A DNA stretch of 64,000 nucleotides from Sinotaia quadrata (lineage: Eukaryota > Mollusca > Gastropoda > Architaenioglossa > Viviparidae). Shown here one piece after another: positions 21,851 through 34,030 of the stretch. Position 1 is the stretch's first letter; the number at the start of each line of letters is the position of its first letter. Under the pieces are notes generated by a model, which did no database searches, had not been told where the DNA came from, and saw only the letters and a program-made list of their open reading frames with translations. The stretch lies in assembly GCA_028829895.1 (NCBI GenBank), contig CM054182.1, forward strand, positions 63,668,379 to 63,732,378. Direction: 5' to 3'. The position numbers and the translations under genes are program-made.

Positions 21851-24074
21851 TCATAATGAATTATTCCCATGCCCCATGAAAGAATTAACTCACGAAGATT
21901 TTTTTCCTTCCATAATGGCACAGCCCTACAGAACGCTGAGTATCAGTAATCAGTGTCCCTACGTGGAGATCTGCGCCTGTAATCACGTTTGCTTAAAATC
22001 CAGACAGAACACAGCACACATACCATCCGCGAAATCAACAGTTACTTGAAATGGATTACACGCCAGAGGCAATCAGTGAGCACTTAAGCTTACTAGGTAG
22101 GTGCAAAGGGAACTGGATTTGGGTTTTATGGATAGTTCTAATGATAATAGTTTGAAATATTATACACATTTCTTGTAGACTTAAAAACTGTTCTTTTTGA
22201 ACAGAATTTATTAAGTGTTATTCATAAAGTTAATTTGTGTGAGTATTTTGTTATGAGTATATGTCCGCATGAGTACTTGTGTGTGGGGAGGTGTGGAACA
22301 GGCTATGTACTTATATGTTTAGATGTCTGTGATTTAAGTTAATGATACAGATTTACATTTCTCTATGGAGTTATTTTGTTTCAAATAGTAGGCTTGTGAG
22401 CGTCTCAATTATTTAATTCTGAAATTAACAAGAAATAAAGTGAAAGGCATCAGCTTGTACGGCTAGCTTGTTGGATCTAACTTCCCTCTTACAAATGAAA
22501 CATGCAGAACAAAGACAAGCAGTTGATTTCTCGCACAGTGACAGAAACTATCAGTCTTCTAACTTATTGTGTAACACAAATCCTCTTCATGAGTGTAGAT
22601 TTATTATGCATTTCAGAAAAAAAGATTTGTGACTCTGTTTACAAACTATAAGAGCTGGCGTAAATTGTTAAAAGTTATTATTATTATCATCATCGTCGTC
22701 GTCCTAATCATCATTATGTGTTTGAATATGAGCACGCCCTTATACGTTATACAAATTTATTTTATGGTCATTTGCTGCTTTTGCAGTAATGCTTAACTGA
22801 TTAATTAGTAGCTATTGACTTAATTACTTTATTTATATCTCTTTAATGTTATTTCCTGCATTTTATTTAATATTTAAAGGAGAGGGTGGAGTGTATTGTT
22901 TACGTGACTTTGGCGTCTGATACAAAGTTATGGATGACAACAACATCCATAATATCATTTTACCTGACACGCTTCACGCACCGTCAGGTTTGTTGACGGC
23001 TTACCGTGACGAGTTGTCACCGCCCTGCTCTTGGCCCGGAATGTGCGCATAAGAGATGCATTCTTTTTTAACAGCTGTATCCCAATGGGGGTGTTTACGT
23101 TACCCGACATTTTCAGGAGTCTGCGAGGAGCGCTGACATTTAACTGTCTATTTATTTCTTTCTCTAGCATTGGTTTGATTCGTCTCAATGAAAATCACGG
23201 ACAGAACGAGAACTACCAAGAAACCATCTTGCCGTGCTTTGTTGTTGAATGTCGCGGGGCAATCGGTCAGTTTATGGCACTTCAATATTTTCCCATAAAC
23301 TGATTTCGAGTCAGTTACACTTACAATTAGTCAGGCTTGTCGCAGACTCATTCCCCATAAGATTTTTTTTCTTACTGTTAATTGTGACTAGAGTGTTTCA
23401 TCAAAGAAATTTGAAAAGAGATACATTTTGTTGTCTCACAAAATGACAGTTTAAGCTGTTTCTTGCTTGGACAGCCCTGGCTGAAAGACGTTGGAATTAT
23501 CAAAGGAAACGTACATTCAAGATAATGCTCTTAGCCAAAGGACACTGCAAAATTAATTAAATTTGAAGTATTTAATACATCAAAATACATAGTTTGTTCA
23601 GTTCAGATCTTAACACTATACATTGCCTATGAAAATATCAGATACAAAATTGCGTGCAGCAAATTCTCGCGGGGCACGTGATGTTATGTGTGAATAACTG
23701 TTTTCAATACAATATGACAGACTGTATCAGGACAAGACGAGTCACTGTAAATAAACACTGAAAGTGAATTTTCTAGGAAACGAGTATTAGAAAGAAAATG
23801 TTAACTTCTTTATATTTCTGAAAGAGACGACTTACTGACTTCAAAAGGAAATTTCACAGGAGACATAATCAGAAAATAGTTCAAGCAAATTAGCTTGAGT
23901 TGCAGAATATGATGAATATAAAAATCTGTAGTCTCACAATTTCACGTTATTAAAGAAAATCAAGAAGCACACAAGAAAAAGCAAAAAATAAAAAGAGTAA
24001 TCTGACAAACATACTATACTATAACAGTGACTAACGCTAACAACACTGAAGACATTCAGGTGATAAATTATTCG
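21851..24074. other. Unannotated stretch
   Basis: No gene or array. A perfect 10 bp inverted repeat (CAGTTTATGG / CCATAAACTG, 15 nt loop) sits at 23268-23302, and a TTATTATTATCATCATCGTCGTCGTC-like triplet run near 22676. The 90-codon plus frame at 23031-23303 overlaps a minus frame, and neither is recognisable. A promoter or exon cannot be argued from the sequence. Confidence 0.45.
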
Positions 24075-24690
24075 ATATAAATGTAACATTGGTAGTAAAT
24101 TGCCAATCACCAATATTGTCAAATATTACAGTAGCATTAATTCAGTGTCAAATATTACACTGGCACTCATTCAGTGTGTCAAATGTTACTCTGATAGTAA
24201 CTCAGTGTGTCAAATGGTTTCTACGGGAAGTAATTCGTTGTGTCACATGGTACACTGGCAGTCACTCAGTGTGTCATATGTTATTTAGTGACAGTACCTC
24301 AGTATGTCAAATGTCACATGGGCAGTAACCCACTTTGTCAACTGTTACATTGGCAACAACTTTGTCAAATGCTATACTTGCAGTAACTCACTTTGTTAAA
24401 TGTTATACTGACAGTAAATCAAAATGTCAAATGGTTACATGGGAAGCAATTCGTTGTGTCACATGTTACACTGGCAGTAATACGATGAGTCAAATGTTAC
24501 AGTGGCAATAAAACTCGATGCGTCAAATGTTACATTGACAGTTGCTCATTGTGTCAAATTTTGCACTGGCAATAACTCACTATGTTAACTGTTAAAATGT
24601 CAGTAACTCGGGATGCTAAACGCCATTCAGCCTGTATTTCAAAATATGACAAATTCGGCCTGTGTGTAACTCAGTGTGTTCTCAACGTCT
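24075..24690. repeat. ~31 bp minisatellite, about 19 decayed copies
   Basis: The core CAAATGTTACACTGGCAGTA followed by ACTCAGTGTGT repeats at 31-33 bp spacing from about 24075 to 24690. Copies differ at many sites (TTCGTTGTGTCACATGG, CTCACTTTGTTAAATG, CGATGAGTCAAATG) and have indels. This suggests an old array with little recent homogenisation. It is one of the longest minisatellites here by copy number. Confidence 0.9.
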
Positions 24691-24737
24691 TACAGGGTAA
24701 TAATATAGTGCGATGTAAAATGTTCGTAGTATTAATT

Positions 24738-24758
24738 ACATACATATATATATATATA
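24738..24758. repeat. Short (AT)n microsatellite
   Basis: About nine AT dinucleotides follow two TACA units. No other signal is seen. Confidence 0.9.
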
Positions 24759-25499
24759 AGCTTGCATGCACACGATTAAAAATATGCATGTTTGACAAGG
24801 AGAGCAAAGGTTACGAGAAATTAGAGAGAGTCAAAGTGCACCAAATAATTAATTTTTAAAAAGCTGACAATTCCCTCTATTCATTTTCCACTAGAAACTG
24901 GGCAGTGCAGAGTTCATTTGTTGATCGGCTTCCAAATTCGGCATTCCTCTCTCCAGTACGTCAAGGGTCATCTACCTTGAGGTGCGTGGAATTGGCGTTA
25001 TCAGACCTGAGCTCTGAGAAACCAGAGAATTCCAGACGTATAGTTAAGATCTGTCCACACAGTTTCTTAGTATCAACGTTTCGTTGATTTACATCTGGGA
25101 ATTAAATACACGATGAGTAAAGACTGCACTTGTTCACCTGTAACCAAAACATGCTCTTGAGCTCTCGGCTCTTGCTCTTTTCCATCACCACAGTCCAGAG
25201 GCCGTAAATATTAACATAATCAGTGTTTGCCTCACAGGCACGTTCAGGCTAGACCTCATTTCTAGCTTGTCTTCTTCAATGATTTTTTTTCATCTTGACA
25301 GCCACAAAAGTTATAAGAGGACGTCATAATCATTTAATTATCTTTGGGTGTGTTGCTGTACTTGCAAAGGGTTATGCCAAGATGGGAGATGTCTCTACTC
25401 ATCCAAGAAAACAAAGAACAAACAAAAACTCCCTGAAAATGTTTGTGTGTGACAACTGGTCGCCTTTGGACGAGGTGTGCGATAACGGGATAATTTGTT
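24759..25499. other. Unannotated stretch
   Basis: No feature found. The small open frames have no recognisable domain. Confidence 0.4.
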
Positions 25500-25670
25500 G
25501 TTGTTGTTGTGGACAGCGTGCTGTGGCGGAATATTTTGATTGTTGTGAGCGGCATGCGATGACGGAATATTTTGATTGTTGTGAGCGGCATGCGATGACG
25601 GAATATTTTGATTGATTTAGGAGGAGCGCGATGACGAACCTTTTACTTTCGTAGGCGGTATGCGATGACA
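25500..25670. repeat. 36 bp minisatellite, about 3-4 copies
   Basis: The core GATGACGGAATATTTTGATT then GTTGTGAGCGGCATGC repeats from about 25521. There is a decayed copy before it (GTTGTTGTTGTTGTGGACAGC) and another after (GAGGAGCGCGATGACG). It reads through on plus as a 12-residue Glu-Tyr-Phe-Asp-Cys-Cys-Glu-Arg-His repeat, inside a 106-codon frame that is otherwise unrecognised. Confidence 0.9.
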
Positions 25671-27227
25671 GGGATATTTCCTGTTGTTTGCCATTCCGCT
25701 TTGTCATTCTTCCTCTTTGCCTCTGCCCCACTTCACCCACTCATCCCCAACCCATCTGGTCATTTCTTCATTCTTAAGATGTAAAATACAATTGTTCAAT
25801 TAAAGTTTGGCAATCAGACCGTCTCTTTGTGTTGCGGTTAACAAATTTATGCCACCTCATCGGCATTTGAACATATTTCTAGTAACATCGACTTATGTCT
25901 ATATTTATTTAATTTAGTCAAAAAATGGACGTGTTCTAGACCAAAAGAGAGAAAGTGATTTCGGTCACATTTTCATTTTAACAGTTTAAACGTTTATCGT
26001 TTCAGAGTTACTACCCTTTTACAATCAATTCGGTTTAGGTTGTCTGCCTTCGAAATGCAAACCTTCCACCAGACCTTTTTCCTCTGGGTCAGTTTTATGC
26101 CTGGTCTGCACTAGAGAATTGTTGCAAGGTCTACTGGACGAAATCGATGGCGTCATATGATTAAAGGAACCGTCCAATCCCTTGGCTAAGTGTGGACGCG
26201 AATCAAAGGAAGTGCCTTACTGCCGTATGGGGATGAACAGGGTTGGTCGCGAACAGCTGATGTCCAGATAACAAAAAAATGACCGCAACCTGCAGCTACG
26301 CGCACAATTAGAAGTGTCCGGTCAAACAACAATCAATCAATGATCACGCGCTGTTTGGACCTACAACTACTTAGGTCACTGATTTGAGTCTGGTAGAATA
26401 GGAACTCACTCGCTCCCTAGCGACGTAAGCTAATGTACTGGCGAAGGTATCCAGGTAATATCTAGAACTAAAGACGAAGTATAACAAAATGTCATGTTTT
26501 AGAGGGAAAGAGAGAGCGAACGAATGAATAAATGAAGAAGCGAATTTGTTACTTGATTAGACCCGTGGCCTATTTCGATGGGTGGAATGCAAAGTTAGTA
26601 AAAGTTATTAAAAAAAATATATTTACAACTTACTTCAAAATGCGCAGGACCTAGCATACTAGTAGTAATAGCAGAAATTAATAGCAGGCGCATGCGTTCG
26701 TACGCACTTGAAATATATGACCATACCCCTTTACAGTTACAATAACCTGAGTTTACGAAAACCATATACATGTATCAATCTTGATAGTTACAAAATGAGC
26801 GCATACTTACTTAAGCATTTACGAAAGACATTAATAGCAGACACGAAACACATGAAACACAAACATGCTTGAGACATTTAAAGTAAATACACTTTTATTT
26901 AATAAATATGCAAGTCAATTTTGGAATCAAAGAGTATTAAGGACATTTCACATTTGAGAGAGAGGGAGAGAGAAGATAAAATGGAAAAAGAAACTTTTAC
27001 AATTTCGATATCTGCTTATGTTTGTGGTGCCCAATCCTTATCGGGTTTTAATGCCGGTGACCGTAAGATTTGAAATGCAGGAGCAAACATCTACATCCAA
27101 CCTCTCTGAGTCTGCTGCTAAATATTCGCAATGTCAGGCATTCCATGCGACACACAAAAAAGCTATAAGGCTTCACTCGCCAAACTTCTGGACAACGTGA
27201 CATTAGCCAGAACACCATTAACATGCA
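25671..27227. other. Unannotated stretch
   Basis: The part from 26080 to 26460 is slightly GC-richer. An E-box-free AT-rich part and a GAGAGAGAGGGAGAGAGA run (26957-26974) follow. No gene was recognised. Confidence 0.4.
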
Positions 27228-27235
27228 ACACCACC

Positions 27236-27450
27236 CAGTGGCGTAACAATTTTTATTTTTTTTATTTCCCCCTTGTTTTTTGTTGGTTTTTTTTTTTGTT
27301 TTTTTTTTGTTTTGGGGGGATCTTGTGCAGAGCTTCGATGGCGGAAACAAACGCTTTTGCATACAACATAAATCAGACTCCGCTCGTTGCCAGGGGCCAC
27401 CCCTGGCCGTCGGGGCCTTGTGCATTGCACAACCCTTTGCTACGCCAACG
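27236..27450. mobile_element. Short non-autonomous hAT-like transposon (MITE)
   Basis: The left end CAGTGGCGTAAC and the right end (read inward as CGTTGGCGTAGC) match at 9 of 12 positions as terminal inverted repeats. The flanking octamers ACACCACC (27228-27235) and ACAGCACC (27451-27458) match at 7 of 8. A CAG-type start and an 8 bp target duplication are hallmarks of the hAT superfamily. The 215 bp interior has a T-rich left half. Its GC-rich right half contains two perfect hairpins, GCCAGGGG-CCA-CCCCTGGC and TTGTGCA-T-TGCACAA. No transposase is present. Open frames of 60-125 codons overlap it on both strands and are incidental. Confidence 0.6.
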
Positions 27451-27458
27451 ACAGCACC

Positions 27459-27882
27459 AGCCTAAAGCCATGCAACCAGGCTGATTGTAATCGGAAAATA
27501 ACTTTAAATAAAATGTTTACAAAATCAAATAATTCGAGTACACACTAGAGTTCGTATCGTTTTTGTCTCATAAGTTTATTTTGAGGTAAATTATAACAAT
27601 CACTACTCACAGAAAGTCATAACAACATTTGCTTTTAATAAATAATGTCAAAAGACATAAATACGTCATGTTAAGGGTAACCATGCAAACTAAAATACTA
27701 AAATAATAATTAAAATAGTAGTAAAGACATTACTAATGGTGTCCTGGAGTTGTCCCAAAGTTATGTTCCCAATTTCATTTTTCTTGTGGGTGTGGTGGAT
27801 GGGAGGACGCCCTCTGTATATTTATAAATATAAACTGAAACAAAAGTTATCTTTCAATTAGCCCACAGTCGTCTAAACTCTT

Positions 27883-27884
<2 letters not shown>
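27459..27884. other. Unannotated spacer
   Basis: AT-rich, with no feature recognised. Confidence 0.4.

Positions 27885-27945
<61 letters not shown>
27885..27945. repeat. (GT)17-(GA)13 microsatellite
   Basis: Uninterrupted GT dinucleotides pass directly into GA dinucleotides. This is the same GT/GA junction type as at 8423. Confidence 0.97.
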
Positions 27946-28854
27946 TGATATAACAATAAACAAGTCTCCAGTGTGTGGCTGTTGGAGCATACAGCGTTCA
28001 CCATTTGCTTGGGCGTGCATTCTTCTATTAGACGCTTAGCCGATCATAAACATATAAAGCTGGAAAAATATGCGAAAGTACAGAAAATTCGACACCGCCG
28101 GTTTTTCATTCTCTCTTAATCTAGGAAAATAGAACTCATTTATTTCATGTTTACAAGAGGTAATTGCGCAATTTCATTTTCAACCACACGCACACGTTTG
28201 TGCTGATTAATAGGGCACATGCGTTGTTGTCCATGTGAATAATTTATCTTTTCAGTTAGGACACAAGAGCTACCACAGATTTTCTCTTCGTACTGTCGCG
28301 ATTAGCGCCGGAACTCAAATCCCAGTTTAACCTTTGACCGAGAATCCTTTTCACGTCATAAAACTGAAGGACAAGAAACACAAGAAACAGATCGTCAGAA
28401 GCGTAGAAAAGAAAAGACTGCCAGCTTTCTGATTTTCTTTTTGTCGTTCTTGACAGTGATTGCACTTTAAAATAAAGCCTTTTAATAATAATGTCATCCA
28501 ATTGTCATATTTTTCACTTTTATTGAAAAGTGGGATTTGGTGCCCTTTCTTGAGAAAAAAGTTTTTTCCCCTTTGTTAAGAACAGTTTCTTCCCCCTTGC
28601 ATGACTGCTCAAAAGTGTCACGCAAGTTTATCTTTTCTTGACGCTTGTTTTTATTCTTATCCCATTTAGTATTATAATTAAATTTTTCTTTGTTAGATTG
28701 TCTTGTCATAGTTTGGCCAGTTTTATTCCAGTATAAAAAAAATAAATATAAGAATATGTAATATGTTGGGATCTAGTTTTAATTTTAAAGAATTCATTGT
28801 CGGATGGTAGTGTTCTTACAAGTGATTCGTGTTCAGTTTTTTGCTGATTTTCAG
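27946..28854. other. Unannotated stretch
   Basis: AT-rich DNA with small overlapping frames. The part from 28490 to 28710 is read as Lys-rich frames on minus, and nothing is recognisable. Confidence 0.4.
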
Positions 28855-29293
28855 ACAGCTCTTCTGGTTGGTGTGTTTTTCCTGAGGCCGCGTCAATGAA
28901 GACAAGACTCCTGTCCAAGATCCTTGTGGAAATACAAAATTACAGCTTTTCTGGTTGGTGTGTTTTTCCTGAGGCCGCGTCAATGAAGACAAGACTCCTG
29001 TCCAAGATCCTTGTGGAAATACAAAATTACAGCTTTTCTGGTTGGTGTGTTTTTCCTGAGGCCACGTCAATGAAGACAAGACTCCTGTCCAAGATCCTTG
29101 TGGAAATACAAAATTACAGCTTTTCTGGTTGGTGTGTTTTTCCTGAGGCCGCGTCAATGAAGACAAGACTCCTGTCCAAGATCCTTGTGGAAATACAAAA
29201 TTACAGCTTTTCTGGTTGGTGTGTTTTTCCTGAGGCCGCGTCAATGAAGACAAGACTCCTGTCCAAGATCCTTGTGGAAATACAAAATTACAG
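28855..29293. repeat. 87 bp minisatellite, five near-identical copies, open on both strands
   Basis: GAGGCCGCGTCAATGAAGAC marks each unit at 28884, 28971, 29058, 29145 and 29232, an exact 87 bp period. The only differences I see are CCACG for CCGCG in the third unit and a variant left edge of the first. The unit is stop-free in one frame of each strand. Plus gives a 29-residue repeat (Met-Lys-Thr-Arg-Leu-Leu-Ser-Lys-Ile-Leu) in 137 codons; minus gives Asn-Phe-Val-Phe-Pro-Gln-Gly-Ser in 162 codons. The high identity argues for recent amplification or gene conversion. Translation on either strand is unsupported: there is no recognisable flanking coding sequence. Confidence 0.96.
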
Positions 29294-29432
29294 GAATCGC
29301 ACAAAGTAACGTTGCTGTAGAAAGTCCGATCAGATGATCAGAAATGAGAAATGAACTATTTGTATATAAAGTACAAACACGAGTTATTTATCAAAACAAT
29401 TTACTCTTACGAAGACAGCAGGAAGTCACCTA

Positions 29433-29433
<1 letters not shown>

Positions 29434-29462
<29 letters not shown>
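29434..29462. repeat. (AC)n microsatellite
   Basis: About 14 uninterrupted AC dinucleotides. Confidence 0.97.
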
Positions 29463-29466
<4 letters not shown>

Positions 29467-29524
29467 ACATACACATATGCAACCTATGCTTTCTGTTTCG
29501 AGAGCTAGGCCAAAGAGTCTGTAA

Positions 29525-29534
29525 GTCACGTGAC
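29525..29534. promoter_or_regulatory. Extended E-box GTCACGTGAC
   Basis: This perfect 10 bp palindrome of the USF/MITF/TFEB type is one of three in the window. No adjacent gene can be named, so regulatory use is only possible. Confidence 0.35.
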
Positions 29535-29816
29535 CATTGCGAAAACCTCCTTTCAGCAAGTTGCTAGAGACAAGGGCAATAACTTGGACAGCAGTAGAGG
29601 AAATGAGATCCAAGCTGTCACATCAATTGTCTGCTGACAACTTTGCGCAGCGGATGTACTGTATAAAGAATTTGTCATTTTCAGTCGTTCACCGGGACTG
29701 CAAGCGCTTGAGAGCATCTGGCTGTTTGCTGTCTATTGGACTATTTTATTTAGTATGCTGTAAGATCGCCAAAACCGAGACTGAAAGCGGTATTGTGTAA
29801 AGAAGGGACACGCATG

Positions 29817-29817
<1 letters not shown>

Positions 29818-29865
<48 letters not shown>
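29818..29865. repeat. (GT)24 microsatellite
   Basis: A pure GT run. The overlapping His-Thr frames on the other strand are artefacts. Confidence 0.97.
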
Positions 29866-29866
<1 letters not shown>

Positions 29867-30446
29867 TGAATGTTAGGAAAAGAATGTGTTTGTTCTGTGG
29901 CCATGCATGCATCTCTGTCAAAGAAACCGAAAAGCACAAGACGAATTAAATTTTCGCTTTAGACTGAACTATACATTCGTCATTTAGCTCTATAATCTTC
30001 GTTTTGATTTCGTTTGTATGTTCCAGGCAGTGAGTAGTGTATGAACTGACCGAATCGAGGTAGCAGATTTTCATTTTCGTTTTGCGAGTGATTCGTTGTA
30101 AGATTATAACATGACCTATGAATACCGGAAGTTGATCACAAAAGCTATTTTTATAACAGTTATGGCAGCACGCACGTTTTTGACCTAGTCGTGGTTTGGA
30201 AGGAAGGCACCTTTTGCCTTCTCGGGCGCGTTCGCGGACTCAAGGCCCGCTCTCTCGGACAGATATACTGGCTGCTGGAAAGGCGAAAAAGGAAGAAAGT
30301 TAGGAAAGACAGTTTCCTTCTTCCTTTCGTAATTAATCACTTTCACGGCAAATTTTTGCACGCCCGATTGTCGAAGGAAAAGGAGGCCAGTGACATGTTC
30401 TTGTAGTAGTAACAAAGTTGATAATGTGCCGCTAAAGCAATGCAAG
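29866..30446. other. Unannotated stretch
   Basis: A GC-richer patch at 30190-30290 includes CGGGCGCGTTCGCGG. Opposed 71- and 86-codon frames overlap here without a recognisable domain. Confidence 0.4.
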
Positions 30447-31335
30447 ACGGCGGTTGCACCAATGGAAGGTCAATGTTGTACCATTAGATGTGTTGCATCG
30501 TTAAAGATCTTTGCTGAATATTAGACTGTCGATGTTGCACCATTAGATCGGTGTAGCACCATTAGGCCCCAAACACCTATGTCGAGTAATTAGAATGTCG
30601 GTGTAGCACCATTAGGCCCCAAACACCTATGTCGAGTAATTAGAATGTCGGTGTAGCACCATTACAATTCGATGTCGAATTATTATAATATCAGTGTTGC
30701 ACCATTACATCAATGTAGCACCATTAAATATCGTGTCAAATCATTAGAATGTAGGTTGTATCGATAGTAAATCTGCGTTGTACTATTAGTCAGTGTTGTA
30801 CAATTAGTCGGTGATACACACTATGCTACGGCAGATGTTGTACCACATGTACCATTATAAGATATGTGTTGCATCATTTAAAAAACAATATATATATATA
30901 GAAAAATTAACAAGCCAATTTGGCACCATTACAAAGTCGATGTGGTATCATTAGAGAGTAGATGTGACATCTTTAAAAATTCGATATGGCATTATTAGAA
31001 AGTCGATATGGCATCATTGAAAGTCGATGTAGCACAATTAGAAAGACGATGTAGCACCATTAGAAAGTCGATGTAGCACCATTAGAAAGACGATGTGGTA
31101 CCATTAGAAAGTCGATGTGGCACCATTAGAAAATCGATGTAGCACCATTAGAAAGTCGCTACGGCATACCATTAGAGAGTCGCTATTGTACCATTAGAAA
31201 GTCGCTATTGTACCATTAGAAAGTCGCTATTGTATCACTAGAAAGTCGCTATTGTATCATTAGAGAGTCGCTATTGTATCATTAGAAAGTCGCTATTGTA
31301 CCATTAGAAAGTCGCTACTGTACCATTAGAAAGAA
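30447..31335. repeat. ~22 bp minisatellite, about 890 bp, with embedded 50 bp duplication
   Basis: The right part (31020-31335) is a regular 22 bp array. Its subtypes are GTCGATGTAGCACCATTAGA and, further right, GTCGCTATTGTACCATTAGA, each followed by AA. The left part is looser, with GTTGCACCATTA-type units. It includes a 50 bp segment (TCGGTGTAGCACCATTAGGC...AATTAGAATG) duplicated exactly at 30551-30650. The constant motif throughout is (C)ACCATTA. The left-to-right change of subtype indicates that separate local expansions built the array. Confidence 0.93.
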
Positions 31336-31598
31336 CAATGCGGACGGCACCCTTGGAATACATGTACTGTTTTATTAGAAGACAGCGTGGTACCTTTGAC
31401 ACGAAGAAACGTCTCGCTTTTTACAAGATAGAATGGGTCGTAAAATGTCTAAAAGGTCGTTATTTTTCATCATTAGAAAAAATAGTATTTGTAATGGTAC
31501 CATTAATAAGAAATTATATTTTTTAAAACTCTATTCATTTTAACAAAAATCAAAGTTGGACGAATTTTGTCATAATAATAATAATATTCATTATTATT

Positions 31599-31834
31599 AG
31601 CACTTCATACACAAAGGTCTCAAAACGCTTCATACACAAAAGTCTCAAAACGCTTCATACACAAAGGTCTCAAAACACTTCACTCACAAAGGTCTCAAAA
31701 CACTTCATACACAAAGGTCTCAAAACACTTCATACACAAAGGTCTCAAAACACTTCACACACAAAGGTCTCAAAACACTTCACACACAAAGGTCTCAAAA
31801 CACTTCACACACAAAGGTCTCAAAACACTTCACA
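31599..31834. repeat. 25 bp minisatellite, about 9 copies
   Basis: The unit AAAACACTTCACACACAAAG then GTCTC repeats with an exact 25 bp period. Left copies carry CTTCATACAC and right copies CTTCACACAC, so variants are clustered along the array. It begins just after an (ATT)n-like run (31572-31600). Confidence 0.95.
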
Positions 31835-32671
31835 CTTGCGAATAAGCCGCTAAACTCAACAACCACGAACTAGGGAGAATTAGGGAGATCTAACGAGAAT
31901 TAGAGAGAGTTGGGGAGATGGTACGGCGGTTGGAAAAATCCCGCAAAATCGATCAGCGCCAAGACCTCTCTGCCACCTGCTAAATTCAGTTTTTTAACCT
32001 TACAAATGACGTGGACGAGAAGAATGTTCCTTGCATAATACTGTTTTCCGATAAAGAAAGGAACGAATTGACTGAAAAAGTCAGCGACATCAATATACAA
32101 AATCATTAGGCACATCATTGTTACCTTTCTCTCTCTTTCTCTGCCTCTTTCACTTACACACAAACACACAAAGACAGAAGGTAGACGGATGTATGATTTG
32201 ATGGACAGACAAATTAAGTGATTGTAACACAAACGTTCCGATAGCTTTATTTTTTATTATTTTCTTGTTTTCCTTTCGTTCAATTCAGAGTTGTCTGTCA
32301 GACTCTTACCGACATGATAGTGCTAGAAATATTCTTTTGCTAGTCGTTTCTAACCCGGCTTCTCAATGACTTTTTGTCAATTACCCAGCCTAATTTAACT
32401 TATAGCAGAGAAATGGTAAAATTTACGCAACACAGTACTGGCCGGGTTAAAGACTAATTTATGTAATTTATTCATTAGTCTAGTGAGCGAAGTCTGCATC
32501 TTTAGCTACAGGCTAATTTCACCCTAAAAACTTTCTAGTCGTCAGTTCAAAGAATCTTGATTGTACCCTTGAGAATCGTTAAAATTCTAACAGACTTTAT
32601 ACAGATATAATATCGCTTTAATAGTACTGAACATTCAGGTTCTTCGGATTTGTATTTGCTAAATACTCCTT
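31835..32671. other. Unannotated stretch
   Basis: AGGGAGAATTAGGGAGAT-like purine repeats lie at 31872-31920. The 110-codon minus-strand frame (31900-32232) has no recognisable domain. Nothing else is supported. Confidence 0.4.
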
Positions 32672-32733
32672 TTTCTCCCTTCCTCCCCTCTCTCCTCCTC
32701 TCTCTTCCTCTCCTTCTCTCTCTCTTTCTCACA
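32672..32733. repeat. CT-rich polypyrimidine tract
   Basis: About 60 bp of C and T only (CTCC, TCTC and TTCC units). The Arg-Glu-Arg frame on the other strand is a translation artefact. Confidence 0.9.

Positions 32734-34030
<1,297 letters not shown>

Noticed and set aside
27048..27425. 125-codon minus-strand frame
   Set aside because: It runs across the T-rich half of the hAT-like element (Lys/Asn run) and out of it, with no domain. Overlapping frames exist on both strands.
30447..31834. CRISPR-like regular spacing of short repeats
   Set aside because: Units are contiguous with no unique spacers and no cas genes, in DNA of animal character. These are minisatellites.
31868..31912. Telomere-like TTAGGG motifs
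   Set aside because: Only isolated TTAGGG hexamers occur within an irregular purine-rich stretch, with no tandem array.
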